Source: an actinobacterium LLX17 | GTDB taxonomy: Bacteria > Actinomycetota > Actinomycetes > Propionibacteriales > Nocardioidaceae | Length of the DNA: 64,000 nucleotides | Reading direction: 5' to 3' | Assembly (NCBI GenBank): GCA_000471045.1 | Contig: KI301992.1 | Coordinates: 440,217 to 504,216 of the forward strand | In this document: positions 25,264-33,750 of the stretch, piece after piece | How positions within the stretch are numbered: position 1 is the stretch's first letter | Layout: every line of letters begins with the position of its first letter | Made by a program: the position numbers and the translations under genes | Notes under the pieces: generated by a model | The model's database searches: none | The model's input: only the letters and a program-made list of their open reading frames with translations | Told to the model about the DNA's origin: nothing

Positions 25264-25889
25264 GTCCCCAGCGAAGCGCCCCGTCCGACACCGAGACCGT
25301 CGACTTCTGGTTCGACCCCCTCTGCCCATTCGCCTGGATCACCTCGCGCTGGATGCTCGAGGTCGAGCAGGTCCGCGACGTCGAGACGACCTTCCACGTC
25401 ATGAGCCTGTCGGTGCTGAACGAGGGCAAGGACGTCCCGCAGGACTACAAGGACATGATCGAGCGCGGGTGGGGCCCGGTGCGCCTGGCCATCGCGATCG
25501 AGCAGCAGCACGGACAGAAGGCGCTGCGCGAGTACTACACCGCCATCGGCACCAAGCACCACAACGAGGAGCGTGAGTTCGACGCCGACCTCTACGTCGA
25601 GGTGCTGACCGAGATCGGGCTGCCCACCGAGCTGGCTGCAGCGGCCGACGACGCCTCGCTCGACGAGCTGCTGCGTGCCTCGCACGAGGCCGGCATCAGC
25701 AAGGTCGGCGAGGAGGTCGGCACCCCCGTGGTCTCGATCGCCGACACCGCGTTCTTCGGACCGGTGCTCACCAGCATTCCCCGCGGCGAAACGGCCGGCG
25801 TGGTCTTCGACGGCGCTCGGGCCCTGGCCGGCTTCCCGGACTTCTTCGAGCTGAAGCGCACCCGCACGGGCGACCTCGACTTCTCCTGA
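25260..25889 (+). CDS. DsbA-like, Rv2466c (mycothiol-dependent nitroreductase) family protein
   Basis: A 209-aa thioredoxin-fold protein with an inserted helical domain, very close along its length to M. tuberculosis Rv2466c (shared blocks [40 protein letters not shown]). In Rv2466c the active site is CPWC; here it reads C22-P-F-A25, so the nucleophilic Cys is kept but the resolving Cys is replaced by Ala. A one-Cys mechanism with mycothiol as reductant is still possible. ATG 25260 overlaps the ligase stop (ATGA). Followed after 44 bp by rpiB, as in the mycobacterial order. Confidence 0.9.
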   Translation: MSPQRSAPSDTETVDFWFDPLCPFAWITSRWMLEVEQVRDVETTFHVMSLSVLNEGKDVPQDYKDMIERGWGPVRLAIAIEQQHGQKALREYYTAIGTKHHNEEREFDADLYVEVLTEIGLPTELAAAADDASLDELLRASHEAGISKVGEEVGTPVVSIADTAFFGPVLTSIPRGETAGVVFDGARALAGFPDFFELKRTRTGDLDFS

Positions 25890-25933
25890 GGCCCCTGCCC
25901 GGTCCGCCGCGACGCCCCTGAGAGACTGACCTC

Positions 25934-26392
25934 ATGCGCGTCCACGTCGCGGCGGACCACGCCGGTTACGAGCTCAAGACCCACCTCATCTCCTGGCTGA
26001 CCGAGCAGGGTCACGAGCCGGTCGACCACGGGGCGTTCGAGTACGACGCCGACGACGACTACCCGCCGTTCTGTGTCGCGGCGTCGCAGGCCGCGGTCGA
26101 CGAGCCGGGCTCGCTCGGCATCGTGATCGGTGGTTCGGGCAACGGCGAGCAGATCGCCGCCAACAAGGTCACCGGCGCCCGCGCGGCCCTCGCGTGGAGC
26201 ACCGAGACGGCCGCCCTGGCTCGCCAGCACAACAACGCGCAGGTCGTCTCGATCGGTGCGCGCATGCACACCGTCGAGGAGGCCGAGGCGATCGTCGAGA
26301 CCTTCCTGACGACGCCGTGGAGCGAGGCCGACCGCCACCAGCGCCGCATCGACCTGCTGCGCGGCTACGAGGAGACCGGCACCTTTGCCTGA
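25934..26392 (+). CDS. rpiB: Ribose-5-phosphate isomerase B
   Basis: A 152-aa RpiB, interconverting ribose 5-phosphate and ribulose 5-phosphate in the pentose phosphate pathway. The phosphate-binding N-terminus VAADHAGYELK and the GGSGNGEQIAANK active-site loop are clear; Glu72 occupies the base position, as in the mycobacterial enzyme (Glu75), instead of the Cys of E. coli RpiB. Its 3' end overlaps the nei gene by 8 nt, so the two are translationally coupled, matching Rv2465c-Rv2464c. Confidence 0.96.
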   Translation: MRVHVAADHAGYELKTHLISWLTEQGHEPVDHGAFEYDADDDYPPFCVAASQAAVDEPGSLGIVIGGSGNGEQIAANKVTGARAALAWSTETAALARQHNNAQVVSIGARMHTVEEAEAIVETFLTTPWSEADRHQRRIDLLRGYEETGTFA

Positions 26393-27221
26393 GGGGCACA
26401 CCCTCCACCGGCTCGCTCTCGACCTCACCGCGGCGTTCGCCGGTCGCCGCCTCACCTCCACCAGCCCGCAGGGGCGGTTCCTCGCGAGCCGCCTGGACGG
26501 TCGCCGGTTCGAGCGGGCCGAGGCGTGGGGCAAGCACCTCTTCGTCACCGTCGCCGACCAGCCCCGCCTGGTGCACGTGCACCTCGGTCTGTACGGCGGG
26601 TTCCGCCTCATGCCCGGCACGGGTCATGCGGTCGTGGGGCAGGTGCGCTGGCGCCTCACCGCGTCGGCGCGCAGCGGTCGTCCCGTGACGGCTGACCTGC
26701 GGGGGCCGAACGTGTGCGAGCTCCTCGGACCCGGTGAGGTCGACACGCTCCTCGCGCGGCTCGGTCCCGACCCCTTGCGTCCCGATGCGGACCCCGAGGC
26801 GGCCTGGACGCGCATCTCCCGTTCCCGGACGCCGATCGCCGTGCTGCTGCTGGACCAGACGGTCGTCTCGGGCGTCGGCAACGTCTACCGGGCCGAGGTG
26901 CTGTTCCGGCACGGCATCGACCCGTTGTTGCCGGGCCACGAGCTGACCCGCGAGCAGTGGACCGCCATCTGGTCGGACCTCGTCCACCTCATGCAGGTCG
27001 GCGTCGAGCGCAACCGCATCGACACGGTCAGGCCGGAGCACGAGCCCGAGGCCATGGGCCGGCCGGCGCGTGCCGACGACCACGGAGGCGAGGTCTACGT
27101 CTACCGGCGGGCCGGCGCGCCGTGCCATGTCTGCGGCACTCCGGTGGCCACTCAGGTGGTCGCGGCAAGAAATCTGTTCTGGTGCCCGGCGTGCCAACCG
27201 GCCGATAGGGTCGCTGGGTGA
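26385..27221 (+). CDS. nei: Fpg/Nei-family DNA glycosylase (endonuclease VIII type)
   Basis: A 278-aa base-excision DNA glycosylase/AP lyase. It begins PEGHT after the initiator, giving catalytic Pro2 and Glu3; Lys50 in AWGKHLFV is the conserved beta-hairpin lysine; the H2TH region carries DQTVVSGVGNVYRAE, and the C-terminal zinc finger is CHVC-x16-CPAC. PEGHT rather than PELPE indicates the Nei side of the family, which removes oxidised pyrimidines. The start is TTG 26385, an uncommon codon but the only one placing Pro second. Equivalent to Rv2464c. Confidence 0.93.
   Translation: MPEGHTLHRLALDLTAAFAGRRLTSTSPQGRFLASRLDGRRFERAEAWGKHLFVTVADQPRLVHVHLGLYGGFRLMPGTGHAVVGQVRWRLTASARSGRPVTADLRGPNVCELLGPGEVDTLLARLGPDPLRPDADPEAAWTRISRSRTPIAVLLLDQTVVSGVGNVYRAEVLFRHGIDPLLPGHELTREQWTAIWSDLVHLMQVGVERNRIDTVRPEHEPEAMGRPARADDHGGEVYVYRRAGAPCHVCGTPVATQVVAARNLFWCPACQPADRVAG
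27206..27211 (+). promoter_or_regulatory. Internal -10 TAGGGT before the phosphatase gene
   Basis: TAGGGT lies within the last codons of nei and ends 6 nt before GTG 27218, so the phosphatase can be made from its own leaderless mRNA in addition to read-through from nei. Confidence 0.5.
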
Positions 27222-28321
27222 CCACGACCCTGCGCCGCATCGTGCGGGCCGTGACGCAGTCGGGCAACGACTCGGTGGTCCGCTGGCGCAGCGGAAGCCG
27301 CGAGGGCCAGCTGATCGTGCTGGTCCTGCTCGCGCTGCTGGACCTCGTGTTCTTCGTCATCTCCCTGTGGGACTACAACCGCATGCCCATCAGCGGCTTC
27401 TACGTGCCGTTGCTGATGGGCGTCCTGCTCCTGCGGTTCTGGCCGCTGGTGGGGCTGGTCGCGTTCACCACGGTGCTGGGCAGCATCACGGTCATCAGTG
27501 AGGGGCCGCTCACGACCGCGCGGATCACGTCGATCTGTCTCATGACGTTCTCGATCACCCTGTTGCTGTGGGAGGCCAGCCGGCACCGCAGTGGGCTGCC
27601 CGGTCCCCTGGGCGAGGCGATGCTCGTCGACCTGCGCAACAAGCTGCAGTCGCAGAGCATCGTGCCGCCGTTGCCGACCGGGTGGCGCAGCCAGTCGGCC
27701 ATGCGCACGGCCGGCGGCGTCAACTTCGCCGGTGACTTCCTGGTGGCCAACCTGTCCAAGGACGAACGGCGCCTCGAGATGGTGCTGGTCGACGTGTGCG
27801 GCAAGGGCGTCGGCGCGGGCTCGCAGTCGCTGCAGTTCGCCGGAGCCCTCGGTGGCCTGATCGGGGCGCTGCCGCCCCTGGGGCTCTTCGCGGCGGCCAA
27901 CGACTTCATGATGCGTCAGCGGTGGGACGACGGCTTCGCGACGGCGGTGCACGTGCTGGTCGACCTCCGCACCGGCGAGTACGTCATCACCAATGCCGGC
28001 CACCCGCCCGCCATGCGTTGGGACGCCGTCGCCGGGGAGTGGATCGTCGATGGCGCCCGCGGCATGGCGCTCGGCATCACCGACCTGCCGGAGTTCCATC
28101 AGGCCACGGGCCGGCTCGACCATGGCGACGCGCTGATGTTCTACACCGATGGGGTCATCGAGAGCCGCACGCAGGGCGTGACCGAGGGCATCGAGTGGCT
28201 GCGCCAGACCGCCCGCTCGGCCGTGACGTCGGGGTTCGAGAACGCCCCGAAGCGGATCCTCGCGAAGGTAGCGCACAGTCATGACGACCGTGCCGTCCTG
28301 ATCCTCGACCGTCGCGCCTGA
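27218..28321 (+). CDS. Membrane-anchored PP2C/SpoIIE-type serine phosphatase (RsbU-like)
   Basis: A 367-aa protein with an N-terminal membrane region of four or so helices (about 31-50, 65-83, 84-102, 104-122) and a cytoplasmic SpoIIE/PP2C phosphatase domain (about 150-365). Metal-binding residues are seen in MVLVDVCGKGVGAG, MFYTDGVIESR and HDDRAVLIL; NAGHPPAM is also typical. Such RsbU-like phosphatases dephosphorylate anti-anti-sigma factors, but no anti-sigma or STAS gene is nearby, so the target is unknown. GTG 27218 overlaps the nei stop by 4 nt. Confidence 0.88.
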   Translation: MTTTLRRIVRAVTQSGNDSVVRWRSGSREGQLIVLVLLALLDLVFFVISLWDYNRMPISGFYVPLLMGVLLLRFWPLVGLVAFTTVLGSITVISEGPLTTARITSICLMTFSITLLLWEASRHRSGLPGPLGEAMLVDLRNKLQSQSIVPPLPTGWRSQSAMRTAGGVNFAGDFLVANLSKDERRLEMVLVDVCGKGVGAGSQSLQFAGALGGLIGALPPLGLFAAANDFMMRQRWDDGFATAVHVLVDLRTGEYVITNAGHPPAMRWDAVAGEWIVDGARGMALGITDLPEFHQATGRLDHGDALMFYTDGVIESRTQGVTEGIEWLRQTARSAVTSGFENAPKRILAKVAHSHDDRAVLILDRRA

Positions 28322-28340
28322 CGCCCCTGCTGCACCCGAA

Positions 28341-28378
28341 CGTGAACCGCCCCCGACCATCAGGGCGGGGGCGGCACG
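28341..28378. terminator. Bidirectional hairpin terminator
   Basis: Arms CCGCCCCC (28347-28354) and GGGGGCGG (28367-28374), extended by CGTG / CACG at the outer edges. It lies between the phosphatase gene and the 3' end of the oppositely transcribed tRNA-Gly and can stop transcription from both sides. Confidence 0.75.
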
Positions 28379-28382
28379 TGGA

Positions 28383-28454
28383 GCGGAAGACGGGACTCGA
28401 ACCCGCAACATTCTGCTTGGAAGGCAGAGACTCTAGCCATTGAGCTACTTCCGC
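28383..28454 (-). tRNA. tRNA-Gly (anticodon TCC)
   Basis: A 72-nt cloverleaf on the minus strand: acceptor GCGGAAG pairs with CTTCCGC, D-arm GCTC..GAGT, anticodon stem CTGCC/GGCAG around loop CTTCCAA with anticodon TCC (plus-strand 28419-28421), T-arm GCGGGTTCGAGTCCCGT. No CCA is encoded. The anticodon reads GGA/GGG codons. Confidence 0.95.
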
Positions 28455-28513
28455 ACTGTTGCCGGAGCAACGCCCCCATGATGCCACAGGGGCCCCGCGA
28501 GACGTACGACCAC

Positions 28514-28519
28514 TAGACT
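28514..28519 (+). promoter_or_regulatory. -10 box TAGACT of tRNA-Pro
   Basis: TAGACT ends 11 nt before the 5' end of tRNA-Pro, leaving a few nt of precursor leader for RNase P. The same hexamer serves the tig, valS and rplU promoters in this window. Confidence 0.6.
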
Positions 28520-28530
28520 CGCGGCGACCA

Positions 28531-28604
28531 CGGGATGTAGCGCAGCTTGGTAGCGCATCCGCTTTGGGAGCGGAGGGTCGCAGGTTCAAATCCTGTCATC
28601 CCGA
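28531..28604 (+). tRNA. tRNA-Pro (anticodon TGG)
   Basis: A 74-nt cloverleaf: acceptor CGGGATG pairs with CATCCCG, D-arm GCGC..GCGC with GG in the loop, anticodon stem TCCGC/GCGGA around TTTGGGA with anticodon TGG (28565-28567), T-arm CAGGTTCAAATCCTG, discriminator A. No CCA is encoded. Confidence 0.95.
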
Positions 28605-28722
28605 CCGATCGCGCTCGCGCGCGTGAAGCTCCCGCTGACGAACGTCGAATCGTCCGCAGGGTGTCGACCGACGTTCACCGAGAGGTCGACGTCGTCTCCC
28701 TCGCGTACGACGTGATGGGGGC

Positions 28723-30363
28723 GTGCGGATCGTCCCTGACGTCGTCAGTCGTCGCCAGGTCCTCATCGGTGGCATGAGCCTCGCGGCCGTCGCCGGCGTG
28801 GTGGGCCCGGCGGCCTTCCCCTCCCCGGCCACCGGCTACAAGCACCATCGGTTCCGGCACGGCGTGGCGTCGGGCGACCCGCTGGCCGACGCCGTCGTGA
28901 TCTGGACGCGCGTCAGTCCCTCGGTCGACGCGAAGCCCGGCTCGGGCCTCGGCGAGCCCGTCGAGGTGCGGTGGGACGTGGCCCTCGACGAGAACTTCCT
29001 CGAGATCGTGCAGACCGGCACCGTCACGACCGACCCCCGCAGCGACCACACCGTCAAGCTCGACGTGACCGGCCTGCTGCCCGGCAGCGACTACTTCTAC
29101 CGGTTCGTCTCGGGCCCCGACACCTCGCCGGTGGGCCGCACGCGCACGGCGCCGGCCCACCATGCCACCGCCGGGGCGCTGCGCTTCGGCGTGGTCTCGT
29201 GCGCGAACTGGCAGGCCGGTTGGTTCAGCGCCTACCGCCACCTCGCCGAGCGCGGCGACCTCGACGCGGTCATCCACCTCGGCGACTACCTGTACGAGTA
29301 CCAGCCGGGCAAGTACTCCTACGGCGCCGACTGGGACGACGTGCGGCACCACGAGCCACCGCACGAGACCGTCACGCTCGCGGACTACCGCATCCGTCAC
29401 GCGCAGTACAAGACCGACCCGGACCTGCAGCGGCTCCACGCCCAGGTGCCGTTCGTGGTGACGTGGGACGACCACGAGGTCGCCGACGGCTGGTACCCCG
29501 ACGGCGCGTTCGAGCACCAGCCGGACGAAGGCCCGTTCGCCGACCGCAAGTGGGCTGCGCAGCGCGCCTACGACGAATGGATGCCGGTGCGACTCGGCGG
29601 CACCGCGCAGGTGGGGGACGGTGAGCGCATCTACCGGCTTCTGCGCTTCGGCGGACTGGTCGACCTGATGATGCTCGACCTGCGCGGCCACCGCGACCAG
29701 CGTCTCGAGGTCGGCGATCCGGCCACCGACGGTGAGGACCGCACGCTGACCGGCGGGGACCAGCTCGCCTGGCTCGCTGAAGAGCTGCGCGTCTCCGACG
29801 CCCGCTGGAAGCTCGTCGGCAACCCCGTGATGATCGCGCCGATGCTGATGCCGCAACGTCCCAAGGCCCAGCAGATCGCCCTGCAGGCCTCGACCGACCC
29901 GATGACGTGGGGGCCGGCCGAGCCCAACACCGACACGTGGGACGGCTACCCGGCCGAACGGCGCCGCCTCCTGGAACTGATCGAGGACGAGCGCGTCGAC
30001 GACGTCGTCTTCCTCAGCGGCGACGTGCACACCGCCTGGGCCAACGAGGTGGCCGGTCCGGGTCGTACCCCAGTCGCAGCCGAGTTCGTCTGCGCGTCCG
30101 TCACCAGCAACAACGTCGACGACTTCATGGGCACCGCGCCCCGCTCGGTCTCGCTCGCGATGGAGGAGGCGATCGTCGAGCTGAACCCGCACGTGAAGTT
30201 CGTCAACCTCGACGACCACGGCTACTGCGTCCTGGAGCTGACCGACGACGAGGCGCGGATGGAGTGGTGGGCGATCGACGACCGGGCCGATGCCAACACG
30301 GGGGTGCGCCGCCAAGCGGTCCGCACGCTGAGCGCGGGTTCGTCGCGCATCGGCACCCCCTGA
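28723..30363 (+). CDS. phoD: Secreted alkaline phosphatase D / phosphodiesterase (PhoD)
   Basis: A 546-aa PhoD-family enzyme releasing phosphate from phosphomono- or diesters outside the cell. The N-terminus has a Tat signal (SRRQVLIGG with Arg10-Arg11, then a hydrophobic stretch ending near AFPSPATG, about residue 37), fitting PhoD, which folds with metals before export. The N-terminal PhoD domain (HGVASGDP) is followed by the metallophosphatase domain: SCANWQAGW, HLGDYLYEYQ, TWDDHEVADGW, LVGNPVMI and LSGDVHTAWA. GTG 28723 is preceded by a G-rich ribosome site. It stands alone between tRNA-Pro and tig. Confidence 0.94.
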   Translation: MRIVPDVVSRRQVLIGGMSLAAVAGVVGPAAFPSPATGYKHHRFRHGVASGDPLADAVVIWTRVSPSVDAKPGSGLGEPVEVRWDVALDENFLEIVQTGTVTTDPRSDHTVKLDVTGLLPGSDYFYRFVSGPDTSPVGRTRTAPAHHATAGALRFGVVSCANWQAGWFSAYRHLAERGDLDAVIHLGDYLYEYQPGKYSYGADWDDVRHHEPPHETVTLADYRIRHAQYKTDPDLQRLHAQVPFVVTWDDHEVADGWYPDGAFEHQPDEGPFADRKWAAQRAYDEWMPVRLGGTAQVGDGERIYRLLRFGGLVDLMMLDLRGHRDQRLEVGDPATDGEDRTLTGGDQLAWLAEELRVSDARWKLVGNPVMIAPMLMPQRPKAQQIALQASTDPMTWGPAEPNTDTWDGYPAERRRLLELIEDERVDDVVFLSGDVHTAWANEVAGPGRTPVAAEFVCASVTSNNVDDFMGTAPRSVSLAMEEAIVELNPHVKFVNLDDHGYCVLELTDDEARMEWWAIDDRADANTGVRRQAVRTLSAGSSRIGTP

Positions 30364-30404
30364 GGGCCGTCAGACCTGCCTTCGGCACAAACGCCGCCGT
30401 TCCG

Positions 30405-30410
30405 TAGACT
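30405..30410 (+). promoter_or_regulatory. -10 box of tig
   Basis: TAGACT 67 nt before the tig start, with a weak TTCGGC 18 bp upstream as -35. This predicts a leader of about 60 nt ending in an AGGAG ribosome site at 30464-30468. Confidence 0.55.
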
Positions 30411-30476
30411 GGCCGTTGGCCCACGTGTGGATCGTCCGTGGGCGGATTCATTTTCGTCGTCCCAGGAGACCCCCAC

Positions 30477-31841
30477 GTGAAGAGCACCACCGAGACCCTG
30501 AGCCCCACCCGGGTCAAGCTCACCATCGAGGTCCCGTTCGAGGAGTTCAAGCCGGCTCTCGACGCGGCCTACAAGTCCATCGGGTCCCAGATCCAGGTGC
30601 CGGGCTTCCGGCGCGGCAAGGTGCCGGCGGCCATCGTCGACCAGCGCATCGGCCGCGGAGCCGTCCTCGACGAGGCCATCAACTCGGCCCTGCCCGGCTG
30701 GTACAGCCAGGCCGTCGCCGAGACCGACCTGCAGCCGCTCGGCCAGCCCGAGATCGATCTGACCAAGTTCGACGACGGCGCCGACATCGAGATCACCGCC
30801 GAGCTCGACGTCCGTCCCGAGGTCGACCTGCCCGACCTGGCGAGCATCGAGGTCCAGGTCTCCGACGCCGAGGTCTCCGACGCCGACATCGACGAGCAGC
30901 TCGAGGGCCTGCGCGAGCGCTTCGCCACCTTCACCGCCGTCGAGCGCGCCGCCGCCGACGGCGACGCCGTCACGATCGACCTGTCGGCCGCGCACAAGGA
31001 CGGCACCGCCATCGAGGCCGCCACCGCCGACGGCCTGCCCTACACGATCGGCACGGAGGGCATGCTCGACGGACTCGACGAGGCCGTCACGGGCCTGTCG
31101 GCCGGCGAGACCACCACCTTCTCCACCACGCTGGTCGGCGGCGAGCTCAAGGGCACCGAGGTCGACGTCACCGTCACGGTCACCGAGGTCAAGGAGACCC
31201 AGCTGCCCGACCTCGACGAGGAGTTCGTGCAGATGGCGTCGGAGTTCGACACCCTCGACGAGCTGCGCGCCGACCTGCGCGAGCGGGTCACCCGCGGCAA
31301 GCGCATCGAGCAGGCCGGCGAGGCCCGCGACCTGGTGCTCGACGAGATCCTCGAGAGGGTCGACGTCCCGCTGCCCGAGCACCTCGTCACCGAGGAGATC
31401 ACGGCGCGCCGCGAGCAGATCGAGCAGCAGCTCGGTCAGGCCGGCATCCCGTTCCAGCAGTACCTCGACGACGAGGAGAAGACGGTCGACGAGTTCGAGG
31501 CCGAGCTCGAGCAGTCGGTGCGCGACGCGATCGTGTCGCAGTTCGTGCTCGACCAGATCGTCAAGACCGAGGAGATCGGCCTGGACGACAACGAGCTGAC
31601 GCAGCACATCATGCGTCGCGCGCAGCAGTCCGGCCAGGACCCGAACGCCTACATCCAGCACATCATGGAGCACAACCACGTGCCCGAGATGGTCAGCGAG
31701 GTGCTGCGCGGCAAGGCGCTCGCCTCCCTCGTCGAGGGTGCGACCGTCAAGGACGCCTCCGGCAACGAGGTCGACCTGAAGTCGCTGCAGGCCGACGGCT
31801 CCCTCGGCACCCCCGGTGAGGACGCCGAGCCCGAGGCCTGA
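30477..31841 (+). CDS. tig: Trigger factor (ribosome-associated chaperone / PPIase)
   Basis: A 454-aa trigger factor that binds the ribosome near protein L23 at the tunnel exit and shields nascent chains. N-terminal ribosome-binding domain with the signature GFRRGKVP at about residues 42-49, FKBP-like peptidyl-prolyl isomerase domain (about 145-240, with GLSAGETTTF), and the SurA-like helical C-terminal arms (about 245-430), ending in an acidic tail. GTG 30477 is chosen for the AGGAG 8 nt upstream; the frame continues further upstream but without such a site. It heads the tig ... clpP1-clpP2 ... clpX proteostasis block found in most Actinobacteria. Confidence 0.96.
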   Translation: MKSTTETLSPTRVKLTIEVPFEEFKPALDAAYKSIGSQIQVPGFRRGKVPAAIVDQRIGRGAVLDEAINSALPGWYSQAVAETDLQPLGQPEIDLTKFDDGADIEITAELDVRPEVDLPDLASIEVQVSDAEVSDADIDEQLEGLRERFATFTAVERAAADGDAVTIDLSAAHKDGTAIEAATADGLPYTIGTEGMLDGLDEAVTGLSAGETTTFSTTLVGGELKGTEVDVTVTVTEVKETQLPDLDEEFVQMASEFDTLDELRADLRERVTRGKRIEQAGEARDLVLDEILERVDVPLPEHLVTEEITARREQIEQQLGQAGIPFQQYLDDEEKTVDEFEAELEQSVRDAIVSQFVLDQIVKTEEIGLDDNELTQHIMRRAQQSGQDPNAYIQHIMEHNHVPEMVSEVLRGKALASLVEGATVKDASGNEVDLKSLQADGSLGTPGEDAEPEA

Positions 31842-31865
31842 CCCTCCCGCACGACTCGTTCACAG

Positions 31866-31896
31866 CTGGCCCGTTCCTGACTCAGGGACGGGCCAG
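31866..31896 (+). terminator. Hairpin terminator after tig
   Basis: CTGGCCCGT (31866-31874) pairs with ACGGGCCAG (31888-31896), with further CCTGA/TCAGG pairing inside. There is no T-run. Confidence 0.7.
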
Positions 31897-31982
31897 ATGT
31901 GCACTCATCCCAGGCAGAGCGTGACGAAGGTTGCGGGACCGTGATGTTGGCAGCGTCGTGACCGGCTTGGCACCATAGGTCC

Positions 31983-33236
31983 ATGCCCACCGAACCCGCG
32001 CGGACGACCGACGTCGCCGCGCTCGCCCTCGACTACGGCGACCGGCTGCTCGTCGGCACCGCGCGCGACGTCCATCGCGCCGTGGCCCAGCGAGTCTTCC
32101 GCGCCACCCGGGTCGTGGGAGGACGGGTGCCGGAGTCGTTGCACGACGCCGTCGCCACGTCCATCTACGGCGGGCTGTCGGGCGTCCTGCGCATCTCCAG
32201 CGGTTCGGTGCGCGCGCTCTCGGCCCGTGGCGTCGGTCGCCCCGTCGAGTCCAGCCGGCTCGGCCGGGGCATCGTCTCGGCGGTCAACGGGCTGATCGGC
32301 GACGAGCTGCGACTGCTCGACGACCCCCAGGCCATCACGATGGCGGTCCGGGTCGACGGTGCCGACGTGCCGGCCAACGGCTGGCCGCTCACCGAGGCTT
32401 TCCGCGACGCCACCAGCCACGTCGTCGTCTTCCTCCACGGTCTGTGCGAGGACGACGAGTCGTGGTCGATCGGCCTCCGGGTCCACGGCACCACGTACGG
32501 CGAGCGCATCGCGGCCGAGACCGACGGCACCCCCGTCTTCGTCCGCTACAACACCGGGCTGCACGTCTCCGAGAACGGCCGCCACCTCGACGCCCTGATG
32601 CGCCAGCTCGTCGACGCCTGGCCCGTGCGCGTCACCCGCATCACCCTCGTCGGGCACTCGATGGGCGGGCTGGTCGTGCGTTCGGCCACGAACTACGCCA
32701 CGGCGGCAGGAGCCACCTGGACCGGGCTGGTCCGCGACGTGGTGTGCCTCGGCACGCCCCATTCCGGCGCCGTGCTCGAGAAGGCTGCGCACGTCGGCTC
32801 GCGGGTGCTGAAGTTCCTGCCCGAGTCGCGACCCTTCGCCCGCATCCTCGACAGTCGCTCCGCCGGCATCGTCGACCTGCGGCATGGCTACATCAGCTCC
32901 GACGAGTGGGAGGGCCAGGACCTCACGGCCCAGTGGGGTCTCGACCGCATCGCCGCCGCGCCCCTGCCGCACGCCGAGTACCACTTCGTCGCCGCCACGA
33001 TGGGTGCCACGCAGAAGCACCCGTTCAGCTCCGTGCTGGGCGACCTGCTGGTGCACTTCTCGTCGGCCACGGGCGTCGGGCGCACGGGCGCCGTGGTCGA
33101 GGGCGCCAGCTTCGAGTACATTCCGAGCGCGCACCACTTCGCGCTGCTCAACCACCCCCGGGTGGGCGACTGGCTCGTCGAGTGGATCAAGGCGTCGGCG
33201 CGTCCGCGTCGTGCGATCGCCTCCGGCGCTCGCTGA
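31983..33236 (+). CDS. Alpha/beta-hydrolase (PGAP1/lipase-like)
   Basis: A 417-aa alpha/beta hydrolase. The nucleophile elbow GHSMGGLVV (about residue 221), oxyanion segment VVVFLHGLCED (about 140) and a late HHFALLNHP histidine give a complete Ser-Asp-His set. The first 120 residues are helical and lack an obvious signal peptide. PGAP1-like hydrolases act on lipid esters. It stands in the place occupied by esterase lipP (Rv2463) in mycobacteria but looks like a different subfamily. It precedes two SRPBCC genes by 37 bp, so the three may form an operon. Substrate unknown. Confidence 0.85.
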   Translation: MPTEPARTTDVAALALDYGDRLLVGTARDVHRAVAQRVFRATRVVGGRVPESLHDAVATSIYGGLSGVLRISSGSVRALSARGVGRPVESSRLGRGIVSAVNGLIGDELRLLDDPQAITMAVRVDGADVPANGWPLTEAFRDATSHVVVFLHGLCEDDESWSIGLRVHGTTYGERIAAETDGTPVFVRYNTGLHVSENGRHLDALMRQLVDAWPVRVTRITLVGHSMGGLVVRSATNYATAAGATWTGLVRDVVCLGTPHSGAVLEKAAHVGSRVLKFLPESRPFARILDSRSAGIVDLRHGYISSDEWEGQDLTAQWGLDRIAAAPLPHAEYHFVAATMGATQKHPFSSVLGDLLVHFSSATGVGRTGAVVEGASFEYIPSAHHFALLNHPRVGDWLVEWIKASARPRRAIASGAR

Positions 33237-33273
33237 CCCCGCCCCCTCAGGCCCCCACCGCCCAGGAGTCACC

Positions 33274-33750
33274 ATGGCCAATCGTGAGCTGATCACGTCC
33301 AGCATCGAGATCGACGCATCGCCCGAGGCCGTCTGGTCGGTCGTCTCCGACCTGCGCCGCATGGGCGAGTGGAGCCCGCAGTGCCGGCGCATGTTCATCC
33401 GCGGCGGTGAGGTCAAGGCCGGCACCCGCACCCTCAACATCAACCGTCAGGGCCTGCTGGTCTGGCCGACGCGTTCCGTGGTCAAGGTCTTCGAGCCGAA
33501 CCGTCAGCTCGACTTCAAGATCGCCGAGAACGGCACGATCTGGAGCTTCGAGCTCGAGCCGACGGCCACGGGCACCCGCCTGACCGAGTCGCGCAAGGCC
33601 CCGCACGGCGTCTCCAAGCTGTCGAACACGCTGACCAAGAACGTCCTCGGCGGCACTGACAACTTCGAAGAGGCCCTCCAGGCCGGCATCGAGCAGACCC
33701 TTGCCCGAGTCAAGGCCGCGGCTGAGTCGGCTTCGTCGCGAGCCGCCTGA
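33274..33750 (+). CDS. SRPBCC-family protein (first of tandem pair)
   Basis: A 158-aa START/Bet v1-like (polyketide cyclase/dehydrase) domain protein. The start has SIEIDASPEAVWSVVSDL, then RRMGEWSPQC, VWPTRSV, FELEPTATGTRLTE and a C-terminal long helix, a helix-grip fold enclosing a hydrophobic cavity. Function is unknown; such proteins often bind lipids or polyketides. ATG 33274 has CAGGAG upstream. Its stop shares one base with the ATG of a paralogue (TGATG), so the two are co-translated and probably arose by duplication. Confidence 0.85.
   Translation: MANRELITSSIEIDASPEAVWSVVSDLRRMGEWSPQCRRMFIRGGEVKAGTRTLNINRQGLLVWPTRSVVKVFEPNRQLDFKIAENGTIWSFELEPTATGTRLTESRKAPHGVSKLSNTLTKNVLGGTDNFEEALQAGIEQTLARVKAAAESASSRAA

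Noticed and set aside
28458-28471. GTTGC-CGGA-GCAAC inverted repeat just upstream of tRNA-Gly
   Set aside because: Only 5-bp arms; it may be a chance hairpin in the promoter region, and I could not identify a convincing tRNA-Gly -10 box.
28671-28690. PHO box upstream of phoD
   Set aside because: A single GTTCACC (28673-28679) is present, but a second repeat unit at the 11-bp period is too degenerate. PhoP control remains possible but is not supported by this sequence.
31976-31981. TAGGTC as leaderless -10 for the alpha/beta hydrolase
   Set aside because: It ends 1 nt before ATG 31983, which is too close for a -10 element.
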